Assembly: GCA_020809705.1 (NCBI GenBank)
Contig: CP085833.1
Coordinates: 1,364,001 to 1,428,000 of the forward strand
DNA from: Calonectria ilicicola
Taxonomy: Eukaryota; Ascomycota; Sordariomycetes; Hypocreales; Nectriaceae
Direction: 5' to 3'
DNA length: 64,000 nucleotides
Positions 10,774 to 22,464 of this stretch are shown piece by piece; position 1 is the stretch's first letter, and each line of letters opens with the position of its first letter. The translations under genes were made by a program, and so were the position numbers. The notes below the pieces were generated by a model. It saw only the letters and a list, made by a program, of their open reading frames with translations, was not told the DNA's origin and did not search any database.

Positions 10774-12644
10774 ATGAGTCCGAAAACTTGGGAACTGCAG
10801 GCAGAGAAGTGCCGAAAGATCTTGCAAGATTCGTTGAACCCGGCTTGGTTATTAGCCCCGGATGAACTCCCTCTATCTAGCCAGCTTGACGTCTCCACTT
10901 TTATTGATTCATGTGGTCGTCTGACTACGCGGGAGCTGGAAATCACGAATAGTGATGGAACTCAATTGGTTGATCAGATGCAAGCAGGCACGCTCACCGC
11001 TGTGGAAACAGCTACGGCGTTTCTTAAACGGGCACACATTGCTCATCAGTTGGTTAATCTTGCTACTGAGTTCATGGTAGAAGAGGCCCTGGCTGCTGCG
11101 GCCGAGCTAGATGCCCATTTTAAAGCTACAGGAAAACTCAAAGGTCCTCTCCACGGTCTTCCCATTTCCGTAAAGGAGCACGTGGGATTCAGGGGCCGCA
11201 TCAGTCACTCGGGATATGTCGCTTGGATCGACAACGTGGTTTCCGAAGATGCCTTGATTATCCGTCTTCTGAGAGAGGCTGGAGCAGTGTTTCATCTGAG
11301 GACAAACGAGCCGCAGAGTGTCATGGTAAGCTTGATTTGCAATTTGCTTAGATAGAGAGCCGCGCTAAAAACATGTAGCATCTTGACTGCAGCAACCCCA
11401 TCTACGGTACAACAGTGAACCCGTACAATCGGAACCTTACCCCAGGCGGGTCGAGTGGTGGGGAAGGTGCATCATTAGGACTTCGCTGTGCTGTATTGGG
11501 AATCGGTACGGATATTGGTGGCTCAGTCAGAGCACCAGCCGCCTTTTGCGGTTCCTATGGTCTGCGCACTACAGCGCTGCGCAACCCATACAAGGGAGTC
11601 TGTCTTGCTGGTGCCGGACAAGAAAGTATTAAATGCGTTATTTCGCCCTTGGCAAACAATACGAAGGACATTGAACTTTTCCAAAGGGCTCTCCTTGACC
11701 AAGAGCCATGGGAAGAGGAGACATCATTGGTACCTCTACCATGGAAGCGGACTGCACCCTTTCAACACGACCAAATTACGATTGGTGTTATCTGGGATGA
11801 TGGGTAAGTGTCTGATGTTTTTATTGAGTAGTTTTCAAATTGATATGTATGACTAACCACTACTCTACTGGATAGAATGGTTCATCCTCACCCTCCTGTC
11901 ACTCGTGCTCTGCAGCATGCCGTATCCAAGCTCAAGCGATCAGGCGTCAAAGTTGTCGATTTTGCCCCTTACAACCACAAAGAAGGATGGGATATAATCA
12001 CAGCCCTCTATTTCCCTGATGCTGCTCGCACGCAGAAAGATATACTGGCCGCTGGTGGCGAGCCTGTAGCATTTTTGACCGAGTGGATTTTTGATCAAGC
12101 AAAACCTGAGCCCCTCTCAATCACAGAAAACTGGGAGCTGAATGTGCGGCGAGATGCTTTGCGCGATGAGTAAGTAGACTGATTTATTAAGATGAACCGA
12201 ACAAATCTTGTGCTGATACACCCAAGATATCACCGTATTATGAAGGAGCGGGGTGTTGACTTCATTCTTTGCCCCGCATACATCGGTGCTCCTCCGACGC
12301 TTGGAACCTGTCAATATTTCCACTACACGTCCATGTGGAATATTCTTGACCAACCCTCTATAACCTTTCCAACAGGGTTGAAGGTGGATCCGGCGGTAGA
12401 CGTGGTTGACAAGGACTACGTGCCACGCTCTGAGAAAGACAAGCAAGAATATGAGAGATGTGAGTCCGATCAGTCCCATAAGAAGCAATAGTAGTACTAG
12501 GTGCTAATCGTTGGTTAAAAATATTTAGACATCCCGGACGTTTTCGTTGGTGCTCCTATCGCGTTGCAGCTGGTTGGAAAGCACTTCCGCGACGAAGAGA
12601 CGGTTGCTGCGACCGAGCTGGTGTCCAAGATTGTTCAAGCGTGA
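10774..12644 (+). CDS. Amidase-signature-family amidase (AmdS-like)
   Basis: Five exons (10774-11325, 11379-11803, 11876-12169, 12227-12459, 12529-12644) give 539 residues, the length of AmdS-type amidases. It hydrolyses a carboxamide to acid and ammonia, probably in the cytosol. The catalytic Lys is in PISVKEH, the cis-Ser in [11 protein letters not shown] and the nucleophilic Ser in [12 protein letters not shown]. The first ATG with a pyrimidine-rich leader is at 10774; an in-frame ATG at 10588 would add an unlikely segment. It is a second, clearly different amidase from the one at 49971-52036 (compare [13 protein letters not shown] with LPLLGVPITVKDQ). The 3' end lies about 60 bp from a transposon terminus. 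Confidence 0.92.
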
Positions 12645-12969
12645 GGATTGCTGGGATCAAGAGGAGATGGTTTGGGACGCTAGTACCGTAGTGTATTAGA
12701 GCATGTAGAGTCCTTCCCCACCCAACCGTGACCCCACCCGACCGCGGGCATCAGCCAAATCGTGACCAAAGGCGTTATCCTTCACAACTCCATAAAAACA
12801 TAGTAAATTTACTAGCAATTACTGGATATCATAGATTACACCCTCCTCAGCTAATGTTGCATTTTCAATTACATTCCTTTCCGCCCAGGCCTGCCCTCTC
12901 TCAACAAGACACTATGATCGGCGCCGGGCCCCTTGATAAGCCTTTTCTATTTAAACTAGTATTGCAAAT

Positions 12970-14638
12970 CCTTTATTAGGGCTTTTCTTAACTACTTGCC
13001 TTTCTATAGATTATATTAAAGTTATTTTAGTTTAAAAGTAATTATATTTGATTTTTAATATAGTTATTTAGGTAGTTTATTTATTAATTTATTTTTTTAT
13101 TTTTTAAAATAAAGTTTATATATTATAATAAATATTATTTATTATTTTTTTTATTAAATCTATCTATAAATATAAATACTTTAAATTCTTAGATATATTA
13201 ATAATTATATTATTATCTTTTTTCTAATATTTAGATATAAAAGGTAAAGATATTAAGGGCAATATTATTAAGGAGGTCTTAATATTAATAATCTAGACTA
13301 ATAGCTTAGAAATATTAAAAGGATAAATTTTAATTATTAAAAATCCTTTTTAAAATTATTTAATAATATTACTTTATTAAAAGTTATTTTATAATATTTT
13401 AAAAAGTATTATTTTATAATTAGAGTAGTTACTTTAAAGGTAGTATTTGTTATGACCTGGCCTGCGGGCACAGGGCTTACAGGGCTCTTAGGTGCTGTTA
13501 GGTGCTGCGATAATTGCCGCAATAGCAGTTATTGACCAATCTTTTGCCCTATGGTACAGCGGTCAACAGCACAGCCGTTACAGTATTATAATAGATCTTT
13601 ATATAAAAGGTGGTTTTAAGAAGGCTAAAAATACTAATATTAAAAGGCTATATAATTTATAATATATATAATAGAAGGTAAAGAGGCTATATAAAATTAA
13701 AAAAGCATATATATATAAATAGAACTAATATATATAATATATAATCATTAATAATAAGGACCCTCTATAGATTCTTCCTCTAGAACCACGTTTCTAGGAT
13801 AAATATCTCCTTCAACTACTTAAGGAGGATATCCACATTTACCTAGCCCAAGAGATTATAAGTATATTTCCATTAAAGAAAATTCTTATTAAACTATTAA
13901 TCTTAAAGCCTTATATTAATAAAAGTAATATATAATATAAGGTATCTTTTATTAATACTTTCTACCTTTATAATCATAACCCAATCTATAAAGTTGCTTT
14001 TTATTATAATTAAATAAAAAGTTAAGTATATTTTAATAATCTTTTTAATATATATTTTTTACTTATAAAGGCTATATTTATTTATATTATAAAAGCAATT
14101 AGACCTAATCTTTTTATACTTTAAAACTTAATTTAAATTAATATATTAATATTATATAATTTCCTTTATTATAGCCTATAAATATATAGTCTTTAAAAAT
14201 TAAAATATCTTTATTTTAATATTATTATAATATTAAAAGAAATAATTAATCTAGTTATTTTTAAAAAGGCTATTATCCTTACCTTTACTCAAAATCAACT
14301 TAACAAAAAACTACACCTCCTACCTTATTAAAACATAACTAACTTCTTCCTTTATTAAAATCCATTTTATTAAATATTTCTCTTATATATTAAATAATTA
14401 CTATAAAAGCTTTTAAGCTTATATTATTAATTAGGCACTATTAAATCAACCACATAATATAAAAAGAGCAATACTATAATATTAACTAATAAACTTAATT
14501 TACTTACCTTCCTTAACTTTTTTAATAACTATAATTAATACATTTTAATAATCAACCTTAGAATAACTCATAATCATTTTTTCAGCTAAATTGAACAAAG
14601 ATTACTATAGATTTGGTGCGAGTTACAATGGAGGTGAA
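12970..14638. other. AT-rich, RIP-like degenerate interior
   Basis: About 1.6 kb of nearly pure A/T sequence with countless stops in all frames. The only GC-rich island is the 135-bp LTR-like insertion at 13448-13582. It is best read as the decayed coding part of the TIR element that encloses it. Confidence 0.7.
13448..13582 (+). repeat. Short solo-LTR-like element, copy 1 (135 bp)
   Basis: It begins TGTTATGACC and ends CCGTTACA and is flanked by a perfect 5-bp duplication GTATT (13443-13447 and 13583-13587). It matches the inverted copy at 4627-4783. Its termini equal those of the 625-bp gypsy LTR next to it (TGTTATGACC...CGTTACA), but the body is different. It is much less AT-rich than its surroundings, so it inserted after most of the decay or escaped it. 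Confidence 0.8.
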
Positions 14639-14643
14639 GGAAT

Positions 14644-15268
14644 TGTTATGACCCAGACACCCAAAGGCGGTAACCACGGGCAGAACCCCAACCAATCACA
14701 ACAAAACTACCCTGGACCCACATAACCAGCCAATAAGAGTAAAGTCGAACGGCCCCCGTTCGACATCACCGAGGATCGCAACGAACATTGTCGAACCGAC
14801 CCCGTTCGACCAGTGCGACAACGGAACCTCAGATATAGTAGTATATAGACGGATCAGGTCCCACCGTAAGGAACGGAACCAATCAGCTTTCAATACAACT
14901 TGGTTACCTCAATTGCGATTGACTATTACCTAACGTAACACTTCCATTGCTCTATTTACCATAACGCGCCTAACCATCCTGCCAACAATACAGGGGGAGC
15001 TTGGCCCTATCGGGCCAGGGCCCTCCGGGCCCACGCGCAAAGGAGCTCTTCGAAGAAGTTTTTTGTCAAGTTGTCGAGAACTCGCGTGGCCCCGCTCTTA
15101 CCAAACGTAACACTTTTTTTAGGCCAATTAGAAGCCAGAAGCTAAGACAAATGTAGAACCAATCAGAGGCAAGAAAGTCCCTGGTCCTGGACAAAGTAAC
15201 TCTTCTTCGAAGAGCAAACCCTTCGTTCTGATTGGTTCATTAAGTTGGGAATTGACCAGATCGTTACA
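14644..15268 (+). repeat. 5' LTR of the gypsy element (625 bp)
   Basis: Starts TGTTATGACCC and ends GATCGTTACA. By eye it differs from the 3' LTR at about 13 positions including one 1-bp indel, so identity is about 98 percent. Confidence 0.93.
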
Positions 15269-15321
15269 CGTTGAAAGCTCTTGTTCAGTTGGTTACCCGC
15301 GTCAACAATTGAGCAATAATA

Positions 15322-16260
15322 ATGTCCGGAAAGAACCCCGCCGCCACTGTTTCTCCTAGCAATGTTGAGTTGACTACGGAACTGCAGCAGGTCAAAAAGA
15401 AACTCGCAGATGCACAAGCACAACTTAAAGCAGAAAAAGCCGGAACCACCACGGTTGAAGGAAATAAGGGTAAAGATATTGGTGAAATTCTGAGACCCTC
15501 GGTCCTAGAACCCTTCCTAGGAAAGGTTGCCGATGTAGTCCCCTTCCTCACCTGAATGAAGGGATACTTCCGCTTCTTCCCAACGTGACTTGTAACCCCC
15601 GAAGCCCAGGTATTATACACCAAAACCCTCCTCTAAGGAGATGCAGGAGTATGGTTTGAACCCATTATGAGAGATTATCTGGAAAACGAGGATGACGCCA
15701 ACTAAAATGAAGAGATCTGAGAGATCTTTAGAGACTGGGAACATTTCGAAACTGCTATTAAAGACAATTTCGGCATGATTGATATAGAACAACAAGCTGT
15801 AAACCAGTTATATAAACTTAAACAAACAAAATCCTACAGCCAGTATTCGGCCGAGTTCAAAAGGATTGCAGCACAAACAGCCTAGGATGACAATGCACTA
15901 ATGGAACTTTACTATAAAGGTCTGAAGAGCGAAGTCAAGGATGAAATCTATAAGGAAGACCGACCAGAGAAACTCTCAGAGTACATCAAAAGTACTATCA
16001 AGATTAACAAAAGACAATTTAATCAACACAAAGAACGCGCCCAAGATAACAAAAACCCATATATCCCAAATAAAGGAAAAACCCAGAACAAGCAACAAAG
16101 CACCGCACATGGGACTTATTTAGGACTAATGGAACTTGGCGCTACCTAGGGGTATGATAAAAGTAAGATTACTTGCTTCAATTGCGGAAAAAAAGGATAT
16201 AAATCCTTCGAATGCCGCTCCCCGAAAACAGGAAATCAGTTCAAACCTATATTAGAAGGA
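15322..16260 (+). pseudogene. gag of the gypsy element, RIP-inactivated
   Basis: ATG at 15322 opens an MSGKNPAATV protein with a coiled-coil-like ELQQVKKKLADAQAQLK stretch. The frame is broken by several stops (first TGA at 15553-15555, where PFLT would continue with Trp) but readable through capsid-like GVWFEP. A CCHC knuckle lies at 16174-16214 (CFNC...FEC); its histidine position is Tyr, a CAT-to-TAT change of RIP type. Confidence 0.8.
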
Positions 16261-17219
16261 TAGAAATAACTTAATACTATAAAAACTCAATAGACCCTAG
16301 TACCAGAAGGAAAAGAGAATACCACAGGAAAAATTATTCTTACTATCATTAAGAAACATGAACCAACTACTATAGTTAAGTAATGTACAGAAAACCATAA
16401 GTTACATAAGGTAAAACTCACTCCACAACAAGAAATCAATAAAGCTATCTAAAAAGCATAGTTAACCTAATAAGAAGGCCAGTCCTGCCTTCCCCACAAA
16501 TAGTTGGAACGAGCCAAGAAGATAGGAATCCCTGCATCCATTCTAGATGTATATACTAACAAAGTACTAGCATGGTGGGATACCTACACTTATAATAAAA
16601 ACAGAAATAGGAAATAGACAATAAGTATTAAAAGAATAACCTAATAAGTCAGGGAACCCTTGTGAGACGGAGACAAAGTCTTTCTACTTGCATAAAGTGA
16701 ATGGCAACTAGGAAACTGTGACCCCCGACCTATCCAACATAAAAAGGATGACCCTAAATTAAACACAGCACACAAAGAACATAAGAACATCTCATAGGTA
16801 AGCTACTATAACCACAACTACCTCCAACACATGGAACAAAAGCAGCATACAGCATACTTTCCCATTAGGGTAGAAGACATGATTATCCACCGCGCCTATA
16901 GGAGACACTTCGACCGATACAAAGTAATAGGAAGAAACCCCTACTACTAGTTCACTATGTTGGAACCAGGTGAGCCTGAGTTCCCCGATTGCAGCGAGCT
17001 GCCCTGGAATGAATGTTAAGATCCCAAATGCGATATCCACATAATAGATAAAGCAATAGCCTGGCACCAAATAAAACTAAAAAACGAGCAGAGCCCCCTG
17101 TAGAAGAGCAGCAGGAGCGGCTAGGGCAACAATCCCCGGAGTTACCGAAAGAACTCCCTAAAAAAGCTCTATACTCTACAACCAAAGAGCAACCCCGACA
17201 ACAATTAGAAATAGAAGTA

Positions 17220-20200
17220 AGGATTAAAGGGAAGTGGTGTAACGCTATGGTGGATAGTGGAGCTAAGCGAAACTATGTGAATCCTCGAGTAGTTAACCAA
17301 CTTCAGCTACCATGGACAATGAAAGTCAACCCATACAAAATCATCAATATAGAAGAAACCCCTTTTGGCTACAATAACAGTATTATAAACAAAAAGATTG
17401 ATCACCTGAAAGTCTTCGTTAAAGGAAAGAACCAAGGAATAACCTTCAATATTATTAATATCGGACAGCACGACCTAGTTTTAGGGTACCCATGGTTATA
17501 CCAATACAACCCTAATATCTGCTGGCGTACTGGCCAGGTGCAAATACCCGAGGAGTATGATACAGCCAGCGATATTTTCACAAAACACAATGAGAGATCT
17601 CGAACTCCTAGCCCTGACCAAGCAGGAGACACAAGCGAAGGAGAATCTTCGCCACCCAAAGGAACAAAACATAAATACAAGAACGGTCAGAAAAGGCAAA
17701 GACAACAAACGATCGCCTGCTTTAGAATACAGTTCCAATAAATTGATAAAAGCCTTAAAGAAATAAAGGCTGAAGTAGAAATAGATAAACTGCGCAATGT
17801 ACCCCCACAGTACCGAATCTATGAAAAGCTCTTTGCAGAAGAACTAGACACTAGACTACCTGAGTTTAGCCAGTGGGATTATAAAATCATCCTTAAGGAT
17901 AGATCCAACACCCGATTTTACCCTATTTATAATCTCAACCAAATCAAGCTTAATACCTTAAAGAAATATATCTAAGATATGCTTAAAAAGGGATATATCT
18001 GTATTTCGAACTCCGAAGCTGGTTACCCTGTTATGTTTGTGCCTAAGAAAAACGGGAAGCTACGCCTTGTCGTGGACTACCGATAGCTTAATGATATTAC
18101 TATTAAAGATCGCACTCCACTACTATTGATTAATGAAATGAAGGATCGCCTTCACGGAGCTAATATCTTTACTACACTGGATCTTAAAGGAGCATACAAT
18201 CTTATTTGTATTAAAGAAGGACATAAATGGAAAACTGCTTTCCGAATGAAGTTTAGATTGTTTGAATACCTAGTTATGCCTTTCGGACTCACAAATGCAC
18301 TGGCATCATTTTAGCGAATGATAACCAATGTATTACGAGAACACTTAGACATCTTTGTTGTCTGTTACCTGGATGACATCCTCATTTTCTCCAAAAACGA
18401 AGAAGAATATGAAGAATACGTTTATAAGGTCTTAAAAGCCCTTTAAGATGCCAAGCTCCTGGTTGAACTAGAAAAAAGCAAGTTCCACACTCAAGAAGTA
18501 GAATTTCTAGGATATATCATCAGCCCTAACGAAATTCGCATGGACCCAAAGAAAGTCGCTGCAGTAAAAGATTGGAAGGAACCTACTAATATAAAGGAAG
18601 TATAAGCCTTCCTTGGATTTGCTAACTATTACCGAAGATTCATTAAGGGATTTAGTAAAATCGCCTTAGGAATGACAGAACTAATTAAGAAAGGAATTAT
18701 CTTTCAATAGGGAAATAAAGCATAACAATCATTTAAAGCTATAAGAAATGCTATTTTAGAAGAACCTATTCTTACAATATTTGACCCTGATAAACCTATA
18801 AAGCTAGAAACCAATACATCAGACTTCACCCTAGGGGCCTAGATCGGATAACGAGATAAAAAAGGAAACCTACATCCTATAGCATTCTACTCGCATAAGC
18901 TACACGGCCCTGAGCTAAATTACCCCATCTATAATAAAGAATTCCTTGCTATTATCAACGCTTTCAAAGAATTCTGACAATACCTTTTAGGAAGCAACCA
19001 CAAAATCACAGTATATACTAACCATAAAAATATTACCTACTTTGTAATCACTCAAAAACTCAGTGGAAGGCAACTACGATATGCAGAATACCTATCCGAA
19101 TTCGACTATCAAATCGTTCATATTAAAGGGACTAAGAATAGCCGCGCCGATACGATTAGCCGCCAACCTGACTACAACACAGAAAAACCAAAAATATAAA
19201 AAAAACTATTAATCTATAATACTAACAAAGGACTAGAATAAACCCCAATCAGTAGAATAACAATAGAAACAAAGAAAATAATCGCCGCTATAAGAATAGG
19301 AGGATTACCACATGCAACCAGAACCACTACTATGGAAATACTAATACAACAAGTAGAACAGGGCAATCTACTACTAAGGAAAATCAAAGAATATAATCTA
19401 GCACTTCTAGAAGAAGAAAAAATGGATTACCTATAAGTACTAGAAGAATATCAAATGAAGTTAATAAGGGATATTTATGAATATCCCTTGCATAGCCATA
19501 AAGGTATTAATAAAATCCTTAAATGAGTTAAATAGACATTTTCCTTTAGTAAGATGAAAAAGAAAGTCGAACAAGTATATAAAGAATGTAGCCTATATTA
19601 ATACTCTAAAAAACTAAAACATAAACCATACGGATTATTACAACCATCCTCTATCGCACAATAACTATGGGACTCAATCATAATAAACTTTATTACCAAC
19701 CTCCCCTTATCAGCAGACCCTGCTACAGGAGTATACTACAACAGTATTTTTATCATTGTTAATCGCTTTATAAAAGTAGTATATTATCTTCCTTATAATA
19801 AGGCAACAAAAGAAGAATAATTTGCCTACCTTTTCTTTCAATATATAGTCGCTATACATGGATTACCAACCAAAATCATTTCGAATAGAGAACAACCATT
19901 TACATCTAAGTTTTGGTAAAGCCTAATATCCCTCATGGGGCTGAACCACAAGCTAAGCACAGCCTTCCACCCCCAAACAGACGGACAAACTGAATGCCAA
20001 AACCAGGAAATTGAGTAATATCTATGATGCTATATTAACTACGAGCAAACCGATTGGGTAGAAAAATTACCTATTGCATAGCTAGCATATAATACATCCT
20101 ACAATCACAGCATTAAGACGATACCAGCAAAAGCCAACTTTAACTTCACACCAAACACTTACCGAGCCCCCCTAGAAGGTACAATTCAAGCAAAAGCTAT

Positions 20201-20700
20201 AATCAAGTCAGATGATTTGAGAAAATTACATGAAGAAATGAAGATAGAACTTGAGTTTGTCCGTAATATAATGAAAAGACACTATAATCTAAAAAGGCTA
20301 AAGGGACCATCCTTCTCGGAGGGAGACATAGTCTATCTAGTAATAAAAAATCTTGTAATAAAAAAATAAAATAAAAAAATCGACTTCATATAGATTGGAC
20401 TATACCCAATTAAAAGAAAAATATCAGAAAATAATTACAAGCTCGATCTCCTAGATAACATCAAAGTCCACCCTATCTTTTATATTTTATTACTGGAACC
20501 TAGTGATAATATCCAGGTAGACATAGGACCTAGTTATAAATTACAAATAGAAAATCTAGAAGACTAGTGGGAAGTTGAAAAAATCCTATAAAGGAAAGAG
20601 GAAGATAGGAAATTCAAAATTAAATAGAAAGGCTATGAAGAAATAACCTAGGAACCTACCAAATACCTTATACATTGTTTGAAGATATTGGAAGTATTTC
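17220..20700 (+). pseudogene. pol of the gypsy element (PR-RT-RH-IN-chromodomain), RIP-inactivated
   Basis: Recognisable blocks in order: aspartic protease DSGA at about 17253; RT with [28 protein letters not shown] and the catalytic YLDD at 18366-18377; RNase H near 18800, where the expected ETDASD reads ETNTSD; integrase with HSHKGI, FHPQTDGQTE and an active-site region between about 19660 and 20000; and a chromodomain-like WEVEKIL...KGYEE end at about 20565-20660. Each block is cut by multiple stops, so no functional polyprotein can be made. Confidence 0.88.
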
Positions 20701-20736
20701 TCCGAAATCAACGCAAAGGAAATCAGGCAAACTACT

Positions 20737-21261
20737 CTAGTTAATAACCCTATGATCCTCGAGCAATTGTACCTCCAATAATACCAACATCTCAGCACGC
20801 TCCCTTTCTTCCAATTCATCCAAATCCTCGCAACCCCGAGAAATCATCTTCTTTGCCTTCTTACGTAAATGATGCTCCTGAGTATGTAAACGCTGCAATC
20901 GAGCCAGAGCACTTATTAAATCTGCCTCAGCCTTTTCCTTCTCCCCATCAATCCGATCCTTCTTACAAGAAACCCGCTCGACTAAAAAGAAATAAGCATA
21001 TAAAAGCAAAAAAAAAAAAAGAATACACTCACAAGCCTGAGCAGAAATACCCCCAAAATCACAACCAGAATATTTATTCTTCATGCAAAATTCGCAGCGG
21101 CTTTTTCCCTCGGCTACGACATAGGATAACTGCCCGGCGCGAAAACAAGCCGAACAATGAGGTATCTTGAAACTAAACTTATCAATTAATTTGGCAATAT
21201 CCTTTTGATGAGCTTCAGTCACCTTAGGATGAGGCATAACCTTGGTAATATGACCTGACAT
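20737..21261 (-). CDS. Antisense ORF inside the gypsy element (Cys-motif, coiled-coil protein)
   Basis: The frame is intact on the strand opposite to pol, between the integrase end and the 3' LTR. ATG at 21261 (MSGHITKVMPHPKV). A consensus intron is present (21032-20982, GTGAGT...TTTTTAG, 51 bp), which removes the low-complexity hydrophobic CILFFFLLLYAYFFL part; spliced length is 157 residues. It has a CSAC...CEFC...C cysteine pattern (about residues 35-65) that could bind zinc, and a charged helical C-terminal half (LARLQRLHTQEHHLRKKAKK, EELEERERAE-like) likely to be coiled coil. I do not recognise a function. Preservation amid dead sense genes is notable. It could be a recently captured host fragment or an accessory gene. 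Confidence 0.7.
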   Translation of the reverse strand: MSGHITKVMPHPKVTEAHQKDIAKLIDKFSFKIPHCSACFRAGQLSYVVAEGKSRCEFCMKNKYSGCDFGGISAQACECILFFFLLLYAYFFLVERVSCKKDRIDGEKEKAEADLISALARLQRLHTQEHHLRKKAKKMISRGCEDLDELEERERAEMLVLLEVQLLEDHRVIN

Positions 21262-21380
21262 TCTGTCAGTGCCCGGACCACAAGAAGATAAAAAGAGGAA
21301 AAAATATACGGTAGTCACAAGTGGGGAAACTGGCCTATTTACCTGGCCTTGGGACAAGACCAACAAGAGGGGGAGTATCG

Positions 21381-22004
21381 TATTATAACCCAGACACCCA
21401 AAGGCGGTAACCACGGGCAGAACCCCAACCAATCACAACAAAACTACCCTGGACCCACATAACTAGCCAATAAGAGTAAAGTCGAACGGCCCCCGTTCGA
21501 CATCACCGAGGATCGCAATGAACATTGTCGAACCGACCCCGTTCGACCAGTGCGACAACGGAACCTCAGATATAGTAGTATATAGACGGATCAGGTCCCA
21601 CCGTAAGGAACGGAACCGATCAGCTTTCAATACAACTTGGTTACCTCAATTGCGATTGACTATTACCTAACGTAACACTTCCATTGCTCTATTTACCATA
21701 ACGCGCCTAACCATCCTGCCAACAATACAGGGGGAGCTTGGCCCTATCGGGCCAGGGCCCTCCGGGCCCACGCGCAAAGGAGCTCTTCGAAGAAGTTATT
21801 GTCAAGTTGTCGAGAACTCGCGTGGCCCCGCTCTTACCAAACGTAACACTTTTTTTAGGCCAATGAGAAGCTAAAGGCTAAGACAAATGTAGAACCAATC
21901 AGAGGCAAGGAAGTCCCTGGTCCTGGACAAAGTAACTCTTCTTCGAAGAGCAAACCCTTCGTTCTGATTGGTTCATTAAGTTGGGAATTGACCAGACCGT
22001 TACA
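21381..22004 (+). repeat. 3' LTR of the gypsy element (624 bp)
   Basis: Begins TATTATAACCC where the 5' LTR has TGTTATGACCC (two G-to-A changes of RIP type) and ends GACCGTTACA. Confidence 0.93.
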
Positions 22005-22069
22005 GGAATTACGTGTCCGGAAGCATGTCGCGGAAAGGTGGGGTCACGGTTGGGTGGGGAAGGACTCTA

Positions 22070-22464
22070 GTAGCTGGGACAGGGTACAGGTACGCCAACC
22101 TCGGTGCGCGCGGACAGCCGCTCAGCATTGGCTGGTCGTGTCCCTGGGAGCGGCTGGCGATAAATTCAACAGTGATGAAAGCCCACCCGCAGCGAGGCGC
22201 TGTTGCATTCCCTCTTTCTCACCTGGGTCAATCCGGCTGTATCTAGGCCGATCATATCGTCTTTGGACCGAAGTCAATCATCTTTGCTCCAGGGGCCCCA
22301 TGACAAGATAAGCTTGCCCTTGGTCCGTCGATAACAACCCCTCATAAGTCACGTGGATGGAACCCGTTCCACCCTGAGATTCCGTCCAGTTTGCCGATTT
22401 TTGATATCAACATCAATGCTAGAAACCACGTTATCTTTCCTGAGGACCATTAAAAGAAATTATC
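22070..22464. other. Intergenic DNA, promoter of the Zn2Cys6 gene
   Basis: No coding sequence is supported. It lies between the right transposon terminus and the ATG at 22465. Confidence 0.5.

Larger units (their letters stand above)
14644..22004 (+). mobile_element. Complete Ty3/gypsy LTR retrotransposon, 7,361 bp, coding-dead
   Basis: Both LTRs are present and a perfect 5-bp target duplication GGAAT flanks the element (14639-14643 and 22005-22009). The internal order is gag, protease, RT, RNase H, integrase, chromodomain-like end, which defines the Ty3/gypsy chromovirus-like group. The sense frames are full of TAG, TAA and TGA. Where the ancestral residue is obvious the change is C-to-T or G-to-A (CAG/CAA to TAG/TAA, TGG to TAG/TGA), the RIP pattern. 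A purine-rich tract (CAAGAGGGGGAG) precedes the 3' LTR. Confidence 0.93.
12708..22067. mobile_element. Tc1/mariner-superfamily (Fot1/pogo-size) relic holding nested insertions
   Basis: The ends are inverted copies: 12706-12737 (TAGAGTCCTTCCCCACC...) equals the reverse complement of 22038-22069 over 32 bp including a TA at each outer edge, and weaker similarity continues inward (CCGCG.CAT). TA target duplication and TIRs of this kind are typical of fungal Fot1/pogo elements. Removing the 7.36-kb gypsy element with one copy of its target duplication leaves about 1,994 bp; removing also the 135-bp element and its duplication leaves about 1,854 bp, close to Fot1 (about 1.9 kb). The interior (about 12970-14638) is extremely AT-rich and has no open transposase frame, as expected after RIP. 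The superfamily call rests on TIR, TA and size only. Confidence 0.65.
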
